Source of the DNA: Variovorax sp. 770b2
Lineage (GTDB): Bacteria > Pseudomonadota > Gammaproteobacteria > Burkholderiales > Burkholderiaceae_C
Direction of reading: 5' to 3'
Length of the DNA: 64,000 bases
NCBI RefSeq assembly: GCF_900115685.1
Contig: NZ_FOXJ01000008.1
Coordinates: 186,001 to 250,000 of the forward strand
The notes beneath the pieces are model-generated. The model did not search any database, was not told the DNA's origin, and was given only the letters and a program-made list of their open reading frames with translations. Positions 37,276 to 45,195 of this stretch are shown one piece after another (the first letter of the stretch is position 1; every line of letters begins with the position of its first letter). The position numbers and the translations under genes are program-made.

Positions 37276-38773
37276 ATTTCTGCAGCGCTTTGGCCCGCGC
37301 GACGCCGTAGCGCTGCAGCGTCTTCTCGCGCGCCTCGGCGTGGTCCACCACGGGATGCGGATAGGTCTCGCCCAGCTGGATGCCCGCGGCCTCCAGCTCC
37401 ACCGGCGATGCCATCCACGGCGCGTGAATGGCCGCGTTCGACAGCCCCGCCAGCTGCGGCAGGTAGCGGCGGATGAACTTGCCCTCGGGGTCGAAGCGCT
37501 CGCTCTGCGTCACCGGGTTGAAGATGCGGAAGTAGGGCTGCGCATCGCAGCCGCTGGAACTTGCCCACTGCCAGCCGCCGTTGTTGGAGGCCAGCTCGAA
37601 GTCGTTCAGGTGCAGCGCGAAGTAGCGCTCGCCCCGGCGCCAGTCCAGCCCCAGGTCCTTGCAGAGAAAGCTCGCCACCACCATGCGCAGGCGGTTGTGC
37701 ATGTAGCCGCTCTGGTTGATCTGCAGCATCGCGGCGTCCACCAGCGGGTAGCCGGTGCGGCCTTCGCACCAGGCGTCGAACAACTGGTCGGCGTGCTTGC
37801 CGTGGTGCCACTGGATCTTGTCGTACTCGGGGCGAAAACTTTTCGATTCGCCGTCCTTGTGCACGTGCGGAAAGTGCGCGAGCACCTGGAAGTAGAAGTC
37901 GCGCCAGACGAGCTCGCTCAGCCACGTCGCCGCGCCCGCATTGCCCTGCAGCGACAGCTGGTGCGCCACGCTGGCCACCTGCCGGATCGACACCGTGCCG
38001 AAGCGCAGGTGCACGCCCATGTAGCTGGGGCCGCGCACGGCGGGGAAATTGCGCGCTTCGTCGTAGCGGTCGATGCGCTCGAAGAAATCCTCGAACAGCA
38101 CGCCGGCGCCGAGCGAGCCGGTCGGGATCTCCAGCGCCCCCAGGTTGGTCTTCTCGAAGCCCAGTTCGCCCAGCGACAGCATCGGCTCCCGGTAGGCCTC
38201 GGGCGGCGGCACCAGCGCCTCGGCGTGGCTGCGCACCGGGTACGACTTGAGGAAGAACGAATCCACCTTCGCCAGCCACGCCCGCTTGTAGGGCGTGAAC
38301 ACCGTGTAGGGCTGGCCGGTCTTGGTCATGACCTCGTCGCGGTCGAAGACGGTCGAGTCCTTGTAGGTGTGGAAGGCGATGCCCGCATTGGCCAGCGCGC
38401 CGAGCACCTTGGCATCGCGCTCCAGCGCATCGGGCTCGTCGTCGCGGTTGGCGAACACGGCCTGCACGCCCAGGTCGCTCGCGAGCGCGGGGATTTCCTG
38501 CACCGCGTGGGAGTGCCGCACGATCAGCCCGCCGCTCAAGGCGCCCAGCTCCGCCTGCAGTTCCAGCAGCGATTCGCGGATGAATTCGACCCGCCGGTCG
38601 GCACTGGGCAGCACCTCCAGGATCGCCTTGTCGAACACGAAAACGCAGACCACCTGACGGCATGCGCGCAGGGCCCGGTAGAGCGCCGCGTTGTCGTCCA
38701 CCCGCAGGTCTCGGCGGAACCACATGAGCCCCTTGGGGTAGGTCTTGTCGACGGCCAGTAAAATGGGTGGCAT
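37274..38773 (-). CDS. phr: Deoxyribodipyrimidine photolyase
   Basis: A 499-aa class I CPD photolyase. The N-terminal antenna-binding domain begins GLMWFRRDLRVDDNAALYRA. The FAD domain carries GNAGAATWLSELVWRDFYFQ, the Trp electron-transfer and substrate segment HNRLRMVVASFLCKDLG, and NNGGWQWASSSGCDAQPYFR near residue 410. It splits cyclobutane dimers using blue light. The start at 38773 abuts the divergent algH start, so the two promoters must overlap the opposite coding regions. A start nearer the family motif (LMWFRR) is possible. Confidence 0.94.
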   Translation of the reverse strand: MPPILLAVDKTYPKGLMWFRRDLRVDDNAALYRALRACRQVVCVFVFDKAILEVLPSADRRVEFIRESLLELQAELGALSGGLIVRHSHAVQEIPALASDLGVQAVFANRDDEPDALERDAKVLGALANAGIAFHTYKDSTVFDRDEVMTKTGQPYTVFTPYKRAWLAKVDSFFLKSYPVRSHAEALVPPPEAYREPMLSLGELGFEKTNLGALEIPTGSLGAGVLFEDFFERIDRYDEARNFPAVRGPSYMGVHLRFGTVSIRQVASVAHQLSLQGNAGAATWLSELVWRDFYFQVLAHFPHVHKDGESKSFRPEYDKIQWHHGKHADQLFDAWCEGRTGYPLVDAAMLQINQSGYMHNRLRMVVASFLCKDLGLDWRRGERYFALHLNDFELASNNGGWQWASSSGCDAQPYFRIFNPVTQSERFDPEGKFIRRYLPQLAGLSNAAIHAPWMASPVELEAAGIQLGETYPHPVVDHAEAREKTLQRYGVARAKALQK

Positions 38774-39373
38774 ATGGCCGCCGATTCTGCCCCGATGAAC
38801 CTCACGCATCACTTTTTGATAGCGATGCCCGGGATGGAAGACAAAACTTTCAACCGCAGCGTCGTGTACCTCTGCGAACACAGCGAGCGCGGTGCGCTCG
38901 GCCTGGTGATCAACAAACCCAGCGACATCAACCTGAAGGTGCTGTTCGAGAAGATCGAGCTGCACCTGGCCCGCCCCGAGCTGGGCGACGCCCCCGTCTT
39001 CCAGGGCGGCCCGGTGCAGACCGAGCGCGGCTTCGTGCTGCACGAACCGGTCTTCACGCAGGCCGAGAAGCCCGAAGAGTCGGTCTACGCCTCGACCATG
39101 ACCATCCCCGGCGGGCTGGAGATGACCACCTCCAAGGACGTGCTGGAGGCCCTGGCCACCGGTGCGGGCCCCCGCAAGGTGCTGGTCTCGCTGGGCTACG
39201 CGGCCTGGGGCGAGGGCCAGCTGGAGTCCGAACTGGCCGAGAACAGCTGGCTCACCGTGCTGGCCGACCCGGCCGTGATCTTCGATACGCCGATCGAGCA
39301 ACGCTACGACAGGGCGCTGCTGCTGCTGGGCCTGGAAGCCTGGAAGCTCTCGCCGGACGCCGGACACGCATGA
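38774..39373 (+). CDS. algH: YqgE/AlgH family protein
   Basis: A 199-aa DUF179 protein. The hallmark segments are NLTHHFLIAMPGMEDKTFNR, VVYLCEHSERGALGLVINKP and QGGPVQTERGFVLH. The cellular role is unsettled; it travels with ruvX in many proteobacteria, as it does here. The start at 38774 has GGGTGG 3-8 bases upstream; the Met at codon 8 (38795) begins the conserved part but has no visible ribosome binding site. The stop overlaps the ruvX start (ATGA). Confidence 0.9.
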   Translation: MAADSAPMNLTHHFLIAMPGMEDKTFNRSVVYLCEHSERGALGLVINKPSDINLKVLFEKIELHLARPELGDAPVFQGGPVQTERGFVLHEPVFTQAEKPEESVYASTMTIPGGLEMTTSKDVLEALATGAGPRKVLVSLGYAAWGEGQLESELAENSWLTVLADPAVIFDTPIEQRYDRALLLLGLEAWKLSPDAGHA

Positions 39374-39819
39374 GCGCCGTCATGCCAGACGCTCCAGCTC
39401 CCGCCAGTTCTTCCGTTCCTGTTCCCGTTCCCTCCCATTTCCAGACCTTCCTGGCCTTCGATTTCGGCCTGAAGCGCACCGGCGTGGCCAGCGGCAACCG
39501 CCTGCTGGCCTCCGCCACTCCGCAGGCCACCATCAAGGCCGAGGGCGATGCACGCTTCGCGCAGGTCGAGGCCCGCATCAAGGAATGGCAGCCCGATGCG
39601 CTGGTGATCGGCGTGCCCTACCACCCCGATGGCGCCCCGCACGAGAACACCCGCCGCGCGCAGAAATTCGCGCGCCAGCTGCGGGGTCGATTCAACCTGC
39701 AGGTGTTCGAGGTCGACGAGCGCTACAGCACCACAGAGGCGCTGTCCTCGGGCGCAAGAGACGCCGACGCGGCCTCCGCCTGCATCATCTTGGAGCAATT
39801 TTTGAGGAGTCTCCCGTGA
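39370..39819 (+). CDS. ruvX: Holliday junction resolvase-like RuvX (YqgF)
   Basis: A 149-aa RNase H-fold protein. FLAFDFGLKRTGVASGNRLL bears the first catalytic Asp, VIGVPYHPDGAPHENTRRAQ the second acidic strand region, and VFEVDERYSTTEA the Glu/Asp of the third. The family processes pre-16S rRNA 5' ends and has also been proposed to resolve junctions. The first ~24 residues are an Ala/Pro/Ser lead not seen in most members. It is coupled to algH by ATGA and to pyrR by GTGA overlap. Confidence 0.9.
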   Translation: MSAVMPDAPAPASSSVPVPVPSHFQTFLAFDFGLKRTGVASGNRLLASATPQATIKAEGDARFAQVEARIKEWQPDALVIGVPYHPDGAPHENTRRAQKFARQLRGRFNLQVFEVDERYSTTEALSSGARDADAASACIILEQFLRSLP

Positions 39820-40322
39820 GTTCCATTTCCGCCATTCCCGATGCCGAAGCGCTCTACACAGGGCTGCTGGCCGGCGTGAAGGCGCTGCTGCGCCCCGAAA
39901 CCAAACTGGTGGGCATCACCTCCGGCGGCGCCTGGCTGGTCGAGCGGCTGCAGAAGGACCTGGGCCTGCCCGGCGCGCCCGGCATCATCTCCTCGGCCAT
40001 GCACCGCGACGACTTCGCGCGCCGCGGCCTCTCGGCCAGCGCGCAGACCTCGCTCCCCTTCGACGTGAACGGCACCGACGTGCTGCTGCTGGACGACGTG
40101 CTCTACACCGGCCGCACCATCCGCGCGGTGCTCAACGAGCTGTTCGACTTCGGCCGCCCGGCCTGCGTGCGGCTCGCGGTGCTGGTCGACCGCGGGGGGC
40201 GCGAGTTGCCCGTGGCGGCCGATTTCGCGGCCGCAAAACTCACCCTGCCCGACACGCAACTGCTGGCCCTGGCCCGCGCCGACGACGGCGCCTTCAGCCT
40301 CAAGGTGGAGGAGAACAAGTGA
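39816..40322 (+). CDS. pyrR: PyrR-type uracil phosphoribosyltransferase/regulator
   Basis: A 168-aa type I phosphoribosyltransferase. The PRPP-binding loop is VLLLDDVLYTGRTIRAVLNE, and the N-terminal KLVGITSGGAWLVERL and the flexible segment RDDFARRGLSA fit PyrR. It can salvage uracil to UMP; in Gram-positive bacteria the same protein controls pyr attenuation. No attenuator hairpin with competing structures was recognised before pyrB. The start is GTG within the ruvX stop, preceded by GAGGAG. It forms a unit with pyrB and pyrC' downstream, as in Pseudomonas. Confidence 0.9.
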   Translation: MSSISAIPDAEALYTGLLAGVKALLRPETKLVGITSGGAWLVERLQKDLGLPGAPGIISSAMHRDDFARRGLSASAQTSLPFDVNGTDVLLLDDVLYTGRTIRAVLNELFDFGRPACVRLAVLVDRGGRELPVAADFAAAKLTLPDTQLLALARADDGAFSLKVEENK

Positions 40323-40332
40323 ACCCCCACGT

Positions 40333-40402
40333 TCATCACTTCGTGTATTCACTGCCCCCCGAGGGGGCGCCGGCCTCCCTTGGGGCGGCCCGGCGGGAGG
40401 CC
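40333..40402. repeat. Dispersed GC-rich repeat, copy E (short, inverted)
   Basis: The gap between pyrR and pyrB contains cacttcgtgt, ccccccgaggggg and a GC-rich hairpin (cggcctcccttggggcggccc). This matches, in the opposite orientation and shortened, the right module of copies A-D. It ends only 8 bases before the pyrB ATG, so it could affect pyrB translation. Confidence 0.6.
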
Positions 40403-40410
40403 TGCAAGTA

Positions 40411-41373
40411 ATGCTCTACAAGCGAAATCCGCAGCTCAACAAGAACGGCGAGCTCATCCACCTGCTGTCGATCGAGGGGCTGCCCAAGGACATCGTCACG
40501 CACATCCTGGACACCGCCGCCAACTTCACCAGCGTGAGCGACCGCGAGGTGAAGAAGGTGCCGCTCCTGCGCGGCAAGAGCGTGTTCAACCTGTTCTTCG
40601 AGAACAGCACGCGCACGCGCACCACCTTCGAGATCGCGGCCAAGCGCCTGTCGGCCGACGTCATCAACCTGGACATCGCGCGCTCCTCGGCCACCAAGGG
40701 CGAGTCGCTCCTGGACACCATCGCCAACCTGAGCGCCATGGCGGCCGACCTGTTCGTGGTGCGCCACAGCGAGTCGGGCGCGCCCTACCTGATCGCGCAG
40801 CACGTGGCACCGCATGTGCACGTGGTGAATGCCGGCGATGGCCGCCACGCACACCCCACGCAGGGGCTGCTGGACATGTACACCATCCGCCACTACAAGA
40901 AAGACTTTTCGAACCTCACGGTCGCGATCGTCGGCGACGTGCTGCACTCGCGCGTGGCGCGCTCGGACATCCACGCGCTCACCACGCTCGGCTGCGCCGA
41001 AGTGCGCGTGGTCGGCCCCAAGACGCTGGTGCCCGGCGACATGGCCGGCATGGGCGTGCGCGTGTGCCACACGCTCGAAGAGGGCATCAAGGACTGCGAC
41101 GTGATCATCATGCTGCGCCTGCAGAACGAGCGCATGAGCGGCGCGCTGCTGCCCTCGTCGCAGGAGTTCTTCAAGACCTACGGCCTCACGCCCGAGAAGC
41201 TGCAGCTGGCCAAGCCGGATGCGATCGTGATGCACCCGGGGCCCATCAACCGCGGCGTGGAAATCGACTCCGCCGTGGTCGACGGCAAGCAGAGCGTGAT
41301 CCTTCCGCAGGTCACTTTCGGCATCGCGGTCCGCATGGCCGTCATGAGCATCGTCGCGGGTAACGAAGCATGA
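40411..41373 (+). CDS. pyrB: Aspartate carbamoyltransferase catalytic subunit
   Basis: A 320-aa ATCase. FFENSTRTRTTFEIAAKRLS is the carbamoyl-phosphate binding motif. Other family segments are VRHSESGAPYLIAQHVAPHV, AGDGRHAHPTQGLLDMYTI and VMHPGPINRGVEID. It joins carbamoyl phosphate and aspartate in pyrimidine synthesis. No pyrI follows; instead the dihydroorotase-like gene overlaps by four bases, the class A ATCase arrangement in which the second protein is structural. The first ~25 residues form the N-terminal extension seen in class A enzymes. Confidence 0.96.
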   Translation: MLYKRNPQLNKNGELIHLLSIEGLPKDIVTHILDTAANFTSVSDREVKKVPLLRGKSVFNLFFENSTRTRTTFEIAAKRLSADVINLDIARSSATKGESLLDTIANLSAMAADLFVVRHSESGAPYLIAQHVAPHVHVVNAGDGRHAHPTQGLLDMYTIRHYKKDFSNLTVAIVGDVLHSRVARSDIHALTTLGCAEVRVVGPKTLVPGDMAGMGVRVCHTLEEGIKDCDVIIMLRLQNERMSGALLPSSQEFFKTYGLTPEKLQLAKPDAIVMHPGPINRGVEIDSAVVDGKQSVILPQVTFGIAVRMAVMSIVAGNEA

Positions 41374-42653
41374 ACACTCTCATCACCAACGGCCGCGTCA
41401 TCGACCCCGCGTCGGGCACCGACAAGAAGGCCGACATCGCCATCGCCGACGGCAAGATCGCCGGCATCGGCAACCTGCCCGCCGGCTTCAAGGCCGACCG
41501 CACCATCGATGCCGCGGGCTGCGTCGTCGCACCGGGCCTGGTGGACCTCGCCGCGCGCCTGCGCGAGCCGGGCTACGAACACGAAGGCATGCTGGAGAGC
41601 GAAATGGCCGCGGCCATCGCGGGCGGCGTGACCAGCCTGGTGTGCCCGCCCGACACCGACCCCGTGCTCGACGAGCCCGGCCTCGTCGAAATGCTCAAGT
41701 TCCGCGCCGAGAAGCTGCAGCGCGCGCGCCTCTTTCCGCTCGGCGCGCTCACGCGCAACCTCGCCGGCGGCGTACTCACCGAGATGGCCGAGCTCACCGA
41801 AGCCGGCTGCATCGGCTTCAGCCAGGCCGACGTGCCGCTGGCCGACACGCAGGTGCTGCAGCGCGCGCTGCTCTACGCCAGCACCTTCGGCTACACCGTG
41901 TGGCTGCGCCCGCAAGACCGCGACCTGGGCAAGGGCGTGGCCGCCAGCGGTCCGCTCGCCACGCGCCTGGGCCTCTCGGGCGTGCCCGTGTCGGCCGAGA
42001 CCATCGCCATCTTCACCATCGTCGAACTCATGAAGAGCACCGGCGCCCGCGTGCACCTGTGCCGCATCTCCAGCGCCGCGGGCGTGGCGCTGGTGCGCGC
42101 GGCCAAGGCGCAAGGGCTGCCGCTGACCTGCGACGTGAGCATCAACTCGCTGCACCTGGCGGACACCGACATCGGCTACTTCGACAGCCGCGCGCGCCTG
42201 AACCCGCCGCTGCGCCAGCAGGGCGACCGCGACGCGCTCTCGGCCGGCCTGGCCGACGGCACCATCGATGCGCTGGTGTCCGACCACACGCCGGTCGAGG
42301 CCGACGCCAAGACGCTGCCCTTTGCCGAAGCCGAGCCCGGCGCCACCGGCCTCGAACTGCTGCTGCCGCTCGCGCTGCAGTGGGGCGAGCGCAGCGGCGC
42401 GGGCATCGCGCGGGCGATCGAGGTCATCACCTCTGCGCCGGCGCGCCTGCTGGCCACGGCCGATGCGGGCACCGGCATCGGCCGCCTGGTCGAAGGCGGC
42501 GTGGCCGACCTCTGCATCTTCGACCCCGCGCTCGAATGGCAGGTCGAGCCCGATGCGCTCAAGAGCCAGGGCAAGCACACGCCGTTCGCCGGCTATCCGG
42601 TGCAGGGCCGCGCGCGCCACACGCTGGTCGCGGGCCGCGTCGTCCACGGCTGA
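41370..42653 (+). CDS. pyrC': Dihydroorotase-like PyrC' (catalytic residues lost)
   Basis: A 427-aa amidohydrolase-fold protein. The position of the metal motif DxHxHLREPG reads VDLAARLREPG (A61-A-R63), so both zinc-binding histidines are gone. Other ligand positions are also altered: the later His motif reads RVHLCRISSAAG and the active-site DHAPH reads DHTPV. This matches the non-catalytic PyrC' (PyrX) of Pseudomonas, needed for assembly of the PyrB-PyrC' dodecamer. A separate active dihydroorotase should exist elsewhere. The start overlaps pyrB by ATGA. Confidence 0.9.
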   Translation: MNTLITNGRVIDPASGTDKKADIAIADGKIAGIGNLPAGFKADRTIDAAGCVVAPGLVDLAARLREPGYEHEGMLESEMAAAIAGGVTSLVCPPDTDPVLDEPGLVEMLKFRAEKLQRARLFPLGALTRNLAGGVLTEMAELTEAGCIGFSQADVPLADTQVLQRALLYASTFGYTVWLRPQDRDLGKGVAASGPLATRLGLSGVPVSAETIAIFTIVELMKSTGARVHLCRISSAAGVALVRAAKAQGLPLTCDVSINSLHLADTDIGYFDSRARLNPPLRQQGDRDALSAGLADGTIDALVSDHTPVEADAKTLPFAEAEPGATGLELLLPLALQWGERSGAGIARAIEVITSAPARLLATADAGTGIGRLVEGGVADLCIFDPALEWQVEPDALKSQGKHTPFAGYPVQGRARHTLVAGRVVHG

Positions 42654-42679
42654 AAAAAGAAAAATAGAACTCGCCCGCC

Positions 42680-43426
42680 ATGGTTCATTCGCTGAAGGCC
42701 TGCTGGCGCTTGCTGCACGCGGTGGGGCATGCGCTGGCCGGGTGGTGGACGATCCGCTTCGCCTTCCCGAATTTGTCGCAGGCCGAGCGCAATGCGCGCG
42801 TGCAGGAATGGTCGCGCCGCATGCTCGAGATCATGGGCATCACGCTCAAGGTGCAGGGCACGCCGCCGACCGCGGGGCCGGTGCTGATCATCAGCAACCA
42901 CCTCTCGTGGCTGGACATCACCGCCATCCATGCGGCGCGCCATGTGCGCTTCGTGTCGAAGTCGGGCGTCAAGCACTGGCCGCTGATCGGCACGCTCTCC
43001 ACCGGTGCGGGCTCGCTCTACATCGAGCGCGAACGCCGCCGCGACGCGCTGCGCGTGGTGCACCACATGACCGAAGCGCTGCGCGAGGGTGACGTGATCG
43101 GCGTATTCCCCGAAGGCACCACGAGCGACGGCCGCGGGCTGCTGCCCTTTCACGCCAACCTGCTGCAGGCGGCCATTTCTTCCGGCGCGCCGGTGCTGCC
43201 CGCCGCGCTGCGCTTCGCCGATGCCGCCACCGGCGAGACCAGCCAGGCCCCGCGCTACATCGACGACGACAGCCTGGTCGCCTCGCTGTGGAACACACTG
43301 CGCGCGCCGCCGCTCCTGGCCATCGTGCGTTTCGGCGAGCCGCAGGATTCGCACGGCCGCGAACGCCGCGGCTGGGCGCAGTCGCTGCATGAAGACGTGC
43401 AGCAGCTGCGCCGCGAGACCCACTGA
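42680..43426 (+). CDS. plsC: 1-acyl-sn-glycerol-3-phosphate acyltransferase
   Basis: A 248-aa PlsC-family enzyme. The catalytic HX4D is in ISNHLSWLDITAIHAA (about residue 74), and the second motif is VIGVFPEGTTSDGRG. It also has VSKSGVKHWPLIGTL between the two. The N-terminal ~35 residues include a membrane-associating hydrophobic helix. It adds the second acyl chain to make phosphatidic acid. The spacing of 26 bases from pyrC' allows co-transcription. Confidence 0.9.
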   Translation: MVHSLKACWRLLHAVGHALAGWWTIRFAFPNLSQAERNARVQEWSRRMLEIMGITLKVQGTPPTAGPVLIISNHLSWLDITAIHAARHVRFVSKSGVKHWPLIGTLSTGAGSLYIERERRRDALRVVHHMTEALREGDVIGVFPEGTTSDGRGLLPFHANLLQAAISSGAPVLPAALRFADAATGETSQAPRYIDDDSLVASLWNTLRAPPLLAIVRFGEPQDSHGRERRGWAQSLHEDVQQLRRETH

Positions 43427-43442
43427 GGCACCGAGCCGCGCG

Positions 43443-43470
43443 AAAAAAAAAGCGCCCTCGAAAGGGCGCT
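43443..43470 (-). terminator. Intrinsic terminator for the leftward small-ORF cluster
   Basis: AGCGCCCT-CGAA-AGGGCGCT is an 8-bp stem with a stable tetraloop. On the plus strand it is preceded by nine A; read leftward this gives a hairpin followed by nine U, a standard terminator for the minus-strand small genes. Rightward from plsC it has no T tract. Confidence 0.85.
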
Positions 43471-43534
43471 TGAACGGCGCAGGAGGCGCCGTGAGGAGGA
43501 AGCGGTGATCTGTCTCTCTATCTCTCTCTGGTGG

Positions 43535-43612
43535 TCAGAGAATGCCGAAGACCTTCAATCCGATGATCACGATCAGCGGCACACCGCAGAGCCAAAGGAT
43601 GATGCTTTTCAT
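43535..43612 (-). CDS. 25-aa hydrophobic small protein
   Basis: The frame encodes MKSIILWLCGVPLIVIIGLK followed by VFGIL. It is almost entirely one transmembrane helix with a short positive start. A ribosome binding site GGAG lies 9-12 bases upstream. Very similar tiny proteins (MKSIILWLxGVPxxxII...) are, from memory, common in proteobacteria as conserved small membrane proteins of unknown role. It is the last gene before the leftward terminator at 43443-43470. Confidence 0.75.
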   Translation of the reverse strand: MKSIILWLCGVPLIVIIGLKVFGIL

Positions 43613-43723
43613 GATCGAGGTCTCCGTGAGGTAAGTAGGCCTCTACAGTGGCCGCGCGCCCGGCCGGTGCTTGCGGGAGAAGGCAAACCGTGTGCGTGGG
43701 CGTGTGCCTACAAGACAGCAGGA

Positions 43724-43809
43724 GCGCTCGGCTGCGGCCCTGCGCGGCGCGCTCAGCCGTGGCCCTGCACGACGCGCTCAACCGTGGCCCTGCACGACGC
43801 GCTCAGCCG
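43724..43809. repeat. 25-bp tandem repeat, about 3.4 copies
   Basis: The unit is gcgctcagccgtggccctgc followed by acgac. Copies lie at 43724-43748 (diverged), 43749-43773, 43774-43798 (one base different from its neighbour) and a partial copy at 43799-43809. The last copy and a half encode the C-terminal ERVVQGHG of the 56-aa small protein on the minus strand, so copy number change would alter where that protein ends. Confidence 0.9.
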
Positions 43810-43948
43810 CGAAGCCCAGGGAAATCCGCCGGACCTCGATGCCGAGACAACAGCCCAGCGCGGCCATCGCGCCGACGTGAAGGCCCGCGAGCATCGCAAT
43901 GGCCGCGATGAATTTCAGGAAGACGAGCAAGAGAATCCGCGCAACCAA
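43778..43948 (-). CDS. 56-aa small membrane protein
   Basis: A possible gene starting at TTG (43948), with GGAGAG 7-12 bases upstream. The product MVARILLLVFLKFIAAIAML continues AGLHVGAMAALGCCLGIEVR and ends RISLGFAAERVVQGHG. It has one or two hydrophobic helices. It begins five bases after the stop of the 40-aa gene, so both are probably translated from one transcript. No homologue is recognised. The 3' end runs into the 25-bp tandem repeat. Confidence 0.5.
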   Translation of the reverse strand: MVARILLLVFLKFIAAIAMLAGLHVGAMAALGCCLGIEVRRISLGFAAERVVQGHG

Positions 43949-43952
43949 GGGC

Positions 43953-44075
43953 TCACTCTCCAAACCAGAAGACGAGCCACGAACCGAGTGAAGCCAGCAT
44001 GGCCAGCAACGCAACAACGTTGCGCTTGTCGAGGAAGAAGGCGCGGGTGCTCCGAAGGGTGGGACTGATCGACAT
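43953..44075 (-). CDS. 40-aa small membrane protein
   Basis: The frame starts at ATG with a strong ribosome binding site (GAGGAG, 6 bases spacing). It encodes MSISPTLRSTRAFFLDKRNV then VALLAMLASLGSWLVFWFGE. A basic N-terminus is followed by one transmembrane helix, and the stop is directly followed by the next small gene. It is not recognised as a known family. It lies 97 bases downstream of the PAPVYY protein gene on the same strand. Confidence 0.65.
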   Translation of the reverse strand: MSISPTLRSTRAFFLDKRNVVALLAMLASLGSWLVFWFGE

Positions 44076-44172
44076 TTCAAGCTCCTCTCGCCACGGATGC
44101 GAATGCCGCGGAGAGTGCCCGGTCGATCACCCCTCGTCAATCCGAAGATAGTTCTCCCGATGCCTGGAAGCA

Positions 44173-44544
44173 TCAATCGCGGTCTTCGTAATGGCGACGA
44201 TAGTGCTCACGCTCCCACTGCCGGCGACGCCATTCCTGGCGCTCCGCGCGGCGTTCTTCCCAACGCTCCGCGCGACGCTCGTCCCAGCGGGAGCCCGGCT
44301 CGTAGTACACGGGCGCGGGCGTGGAATACACAGGCGCCGGGGGCTGGTAGTACGTCGGCGCCGGCCGTGAGTAAACAGGCGCTGGCTCGTAGTAGACGGG
44401 CGCCGGTTGGCCGATGACCACGCCCGGCAGATTGACGCCAACGGACCAGTGGGTCTCCGCATTGGCCGATGCGCCGGCGAACAGGGCACCTGCGGCAACC
44501 ACACCTGCGGCGGCCAGCTTGAGAACGGTTCGGGGATTCAACAT
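44173..44544 (-). CDS. Secreted PAPVYY-repeat protein with basic Arg/Glu tail
   Basis: A 123-aa protein with a signal peptide (TVLKLAAAGVVAAGALFAGA, cleaved near ANA-E). The mature part begins THWSVGVNLPGVVIGQPAPV and has about five Pro/Tyr repeats (PAPVYYEPAPVYSRPAPTYY). The tail is highly charged (RWDERRAERWEERRAERQEW). It belongs to a loose class of periplasmic proteins with a VGVNLPGVVIG opening. The function is unknown; the tail could bind the cell surface or RNA-like polymers. The start is supported by AGGAGA 4-9 bases upstream. Confidence 0.75.
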   Translation of the reverse strand: MLNPRTVLKLAAAGVVAAGALFAGASANAETHWSVGVNLPGVVIGQPAPVYYEPAPVYSRPAPTYYQPPAPVYSTPAPVYYEPGSRWDERRAERWEERRAERQEWRRRQWEREHYRRHYEDRD

Positions 44545-44797
44545 TTCATCTCCTGAAGAGGGCGTGAAGCAGCCCTGATGAAGCGTCCAACGCCCGGCCG
44601 CAGGCACTCGCTCACATCGCCAAGGTGAAGTACCGTTCCCAAATGTGACACGACGCCGCGAGTGAATGAAATCTTCTACCCCAGAACGCGTCTTCGGCGG
44701 CCTGGTTCTCCGAGAACAGGCACGCCTCGCAGATGCGCTCCGTGCCATCGCATCGAGAGACTTTTTCGATGCCGCAAGGCGGTCCCGTGGAGCCAGC

Positions 44798-44822
44798 AAA
44801 AAGCCGCTGACTGGCAGCGGCT
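44798..44822 (-). terminator. Intrinsic terminator for the leftward 111-aa gene
   Basis: AGCCGCTG-ACTGG-CAGCGGCT is an 8-bp stem. Five A on the left side become five U at the 3' end of leftward RNA. It lies 37 bases beyond the stop codon of the 111-aa gene. Confidence 0.8.
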
Positions 44823-44826
44823 TGGG

Positions 44827-44842
44827 TCATTCATTCATTCAT
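44827..44842. repeat. (TCAT)4 tetranucleotide repeat
   Basis: Four perfect TCAT units, which read leftward as ATGA repeats. They lie 17 bases past the stop of the leftward 111-aa gene. The same tetranucleotide in the other orientation marks the 3' end of the small gene at 46.5 kb. Confidence 0.85.
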
Positions 44843-44859
44843 CTACCCGTCGATTCCTT

Positions 44860-45195
44860 TCACCTCGCGCTTCCCTGGCTCAGGCGCCGGCGCAGCGCGG
44901 CGGTGTCGTCGCTCGGATCGTCGATGGCGGAGAGGACGATGCCGTTCAGTTCATCGAGCCACTTGAAGATGCCGGGGAGCCGGTGGGCCAGCGTCGGCGC
45001 ATCGAAGGTGTCGGACGCGCAGAGCGACTGGAGGATGGCGATCCAGTCGAGCGATTCGCACGATGCCATGCGGATGACGTCGCGCCGCTCGGCGTCGAGG
45101 AAGTCCTTTTCTGCGGGGGGCTGCGGTGTCGTGTGGACCGATTCGGCAGGGTTGGGGGTCTTCGTTGGGGGCTTGCTAGACTTCTTGGTAGCCAT
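44860..45195 (-). CDS. Unknown 111-aa protein
   Basis: The product starts MATKKSSKPPTKTPNPAESV, a basic Pro/Thr/Lys tail that looks disordered, then a helical domain (FLDAERRDVIRMASCESLDW, then LPGIFKWLDELNGIVLSAID). It ends with LSQGSAR. I do not recognise the family. No signal peptide or membrane segment is seen. The start is the Met where the basic tail begins; a frame going further upstream is only out-of-register sequence. It is followed by its own terminator. The 61-aa gene lies 134 bases upstream on the same strand. Confidence 0.6.
   Translation of the reverse strand: MATKKSSKPPTKTPNPAESVHTTPQPPAEKDFLDAERRDVIRMASCESLDWIAILQSLCASDTFDAPTLAHRLPGIFKWLDELNGIVLSAIDDPSDDTAALRRRLSQGSAR

Larger units (their letters stand above)
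44545..44859. other. Gene-free stretch: leader, terminator, TCAT repeat
   Basis: No credible gene is seen. The right part holds the intrinsic terminator at 44798-44822 and the (TCAT)4 repeat at 44827-44842. The left part is the leader of the PAPVYY gene and contains TCACAT (44612-44617) and ATGTGA (44644-44649) as a loose inverted pair with 26 bases between. Rightward open frames here have atypical composition and no ribosome binding site. Confidence 0.6.

Noticed and set aside
43443..43470. Terminator for plsC
   Set aside because: There is no T tract in the rightward direction; the nine-base A run fits a leftward terminator.
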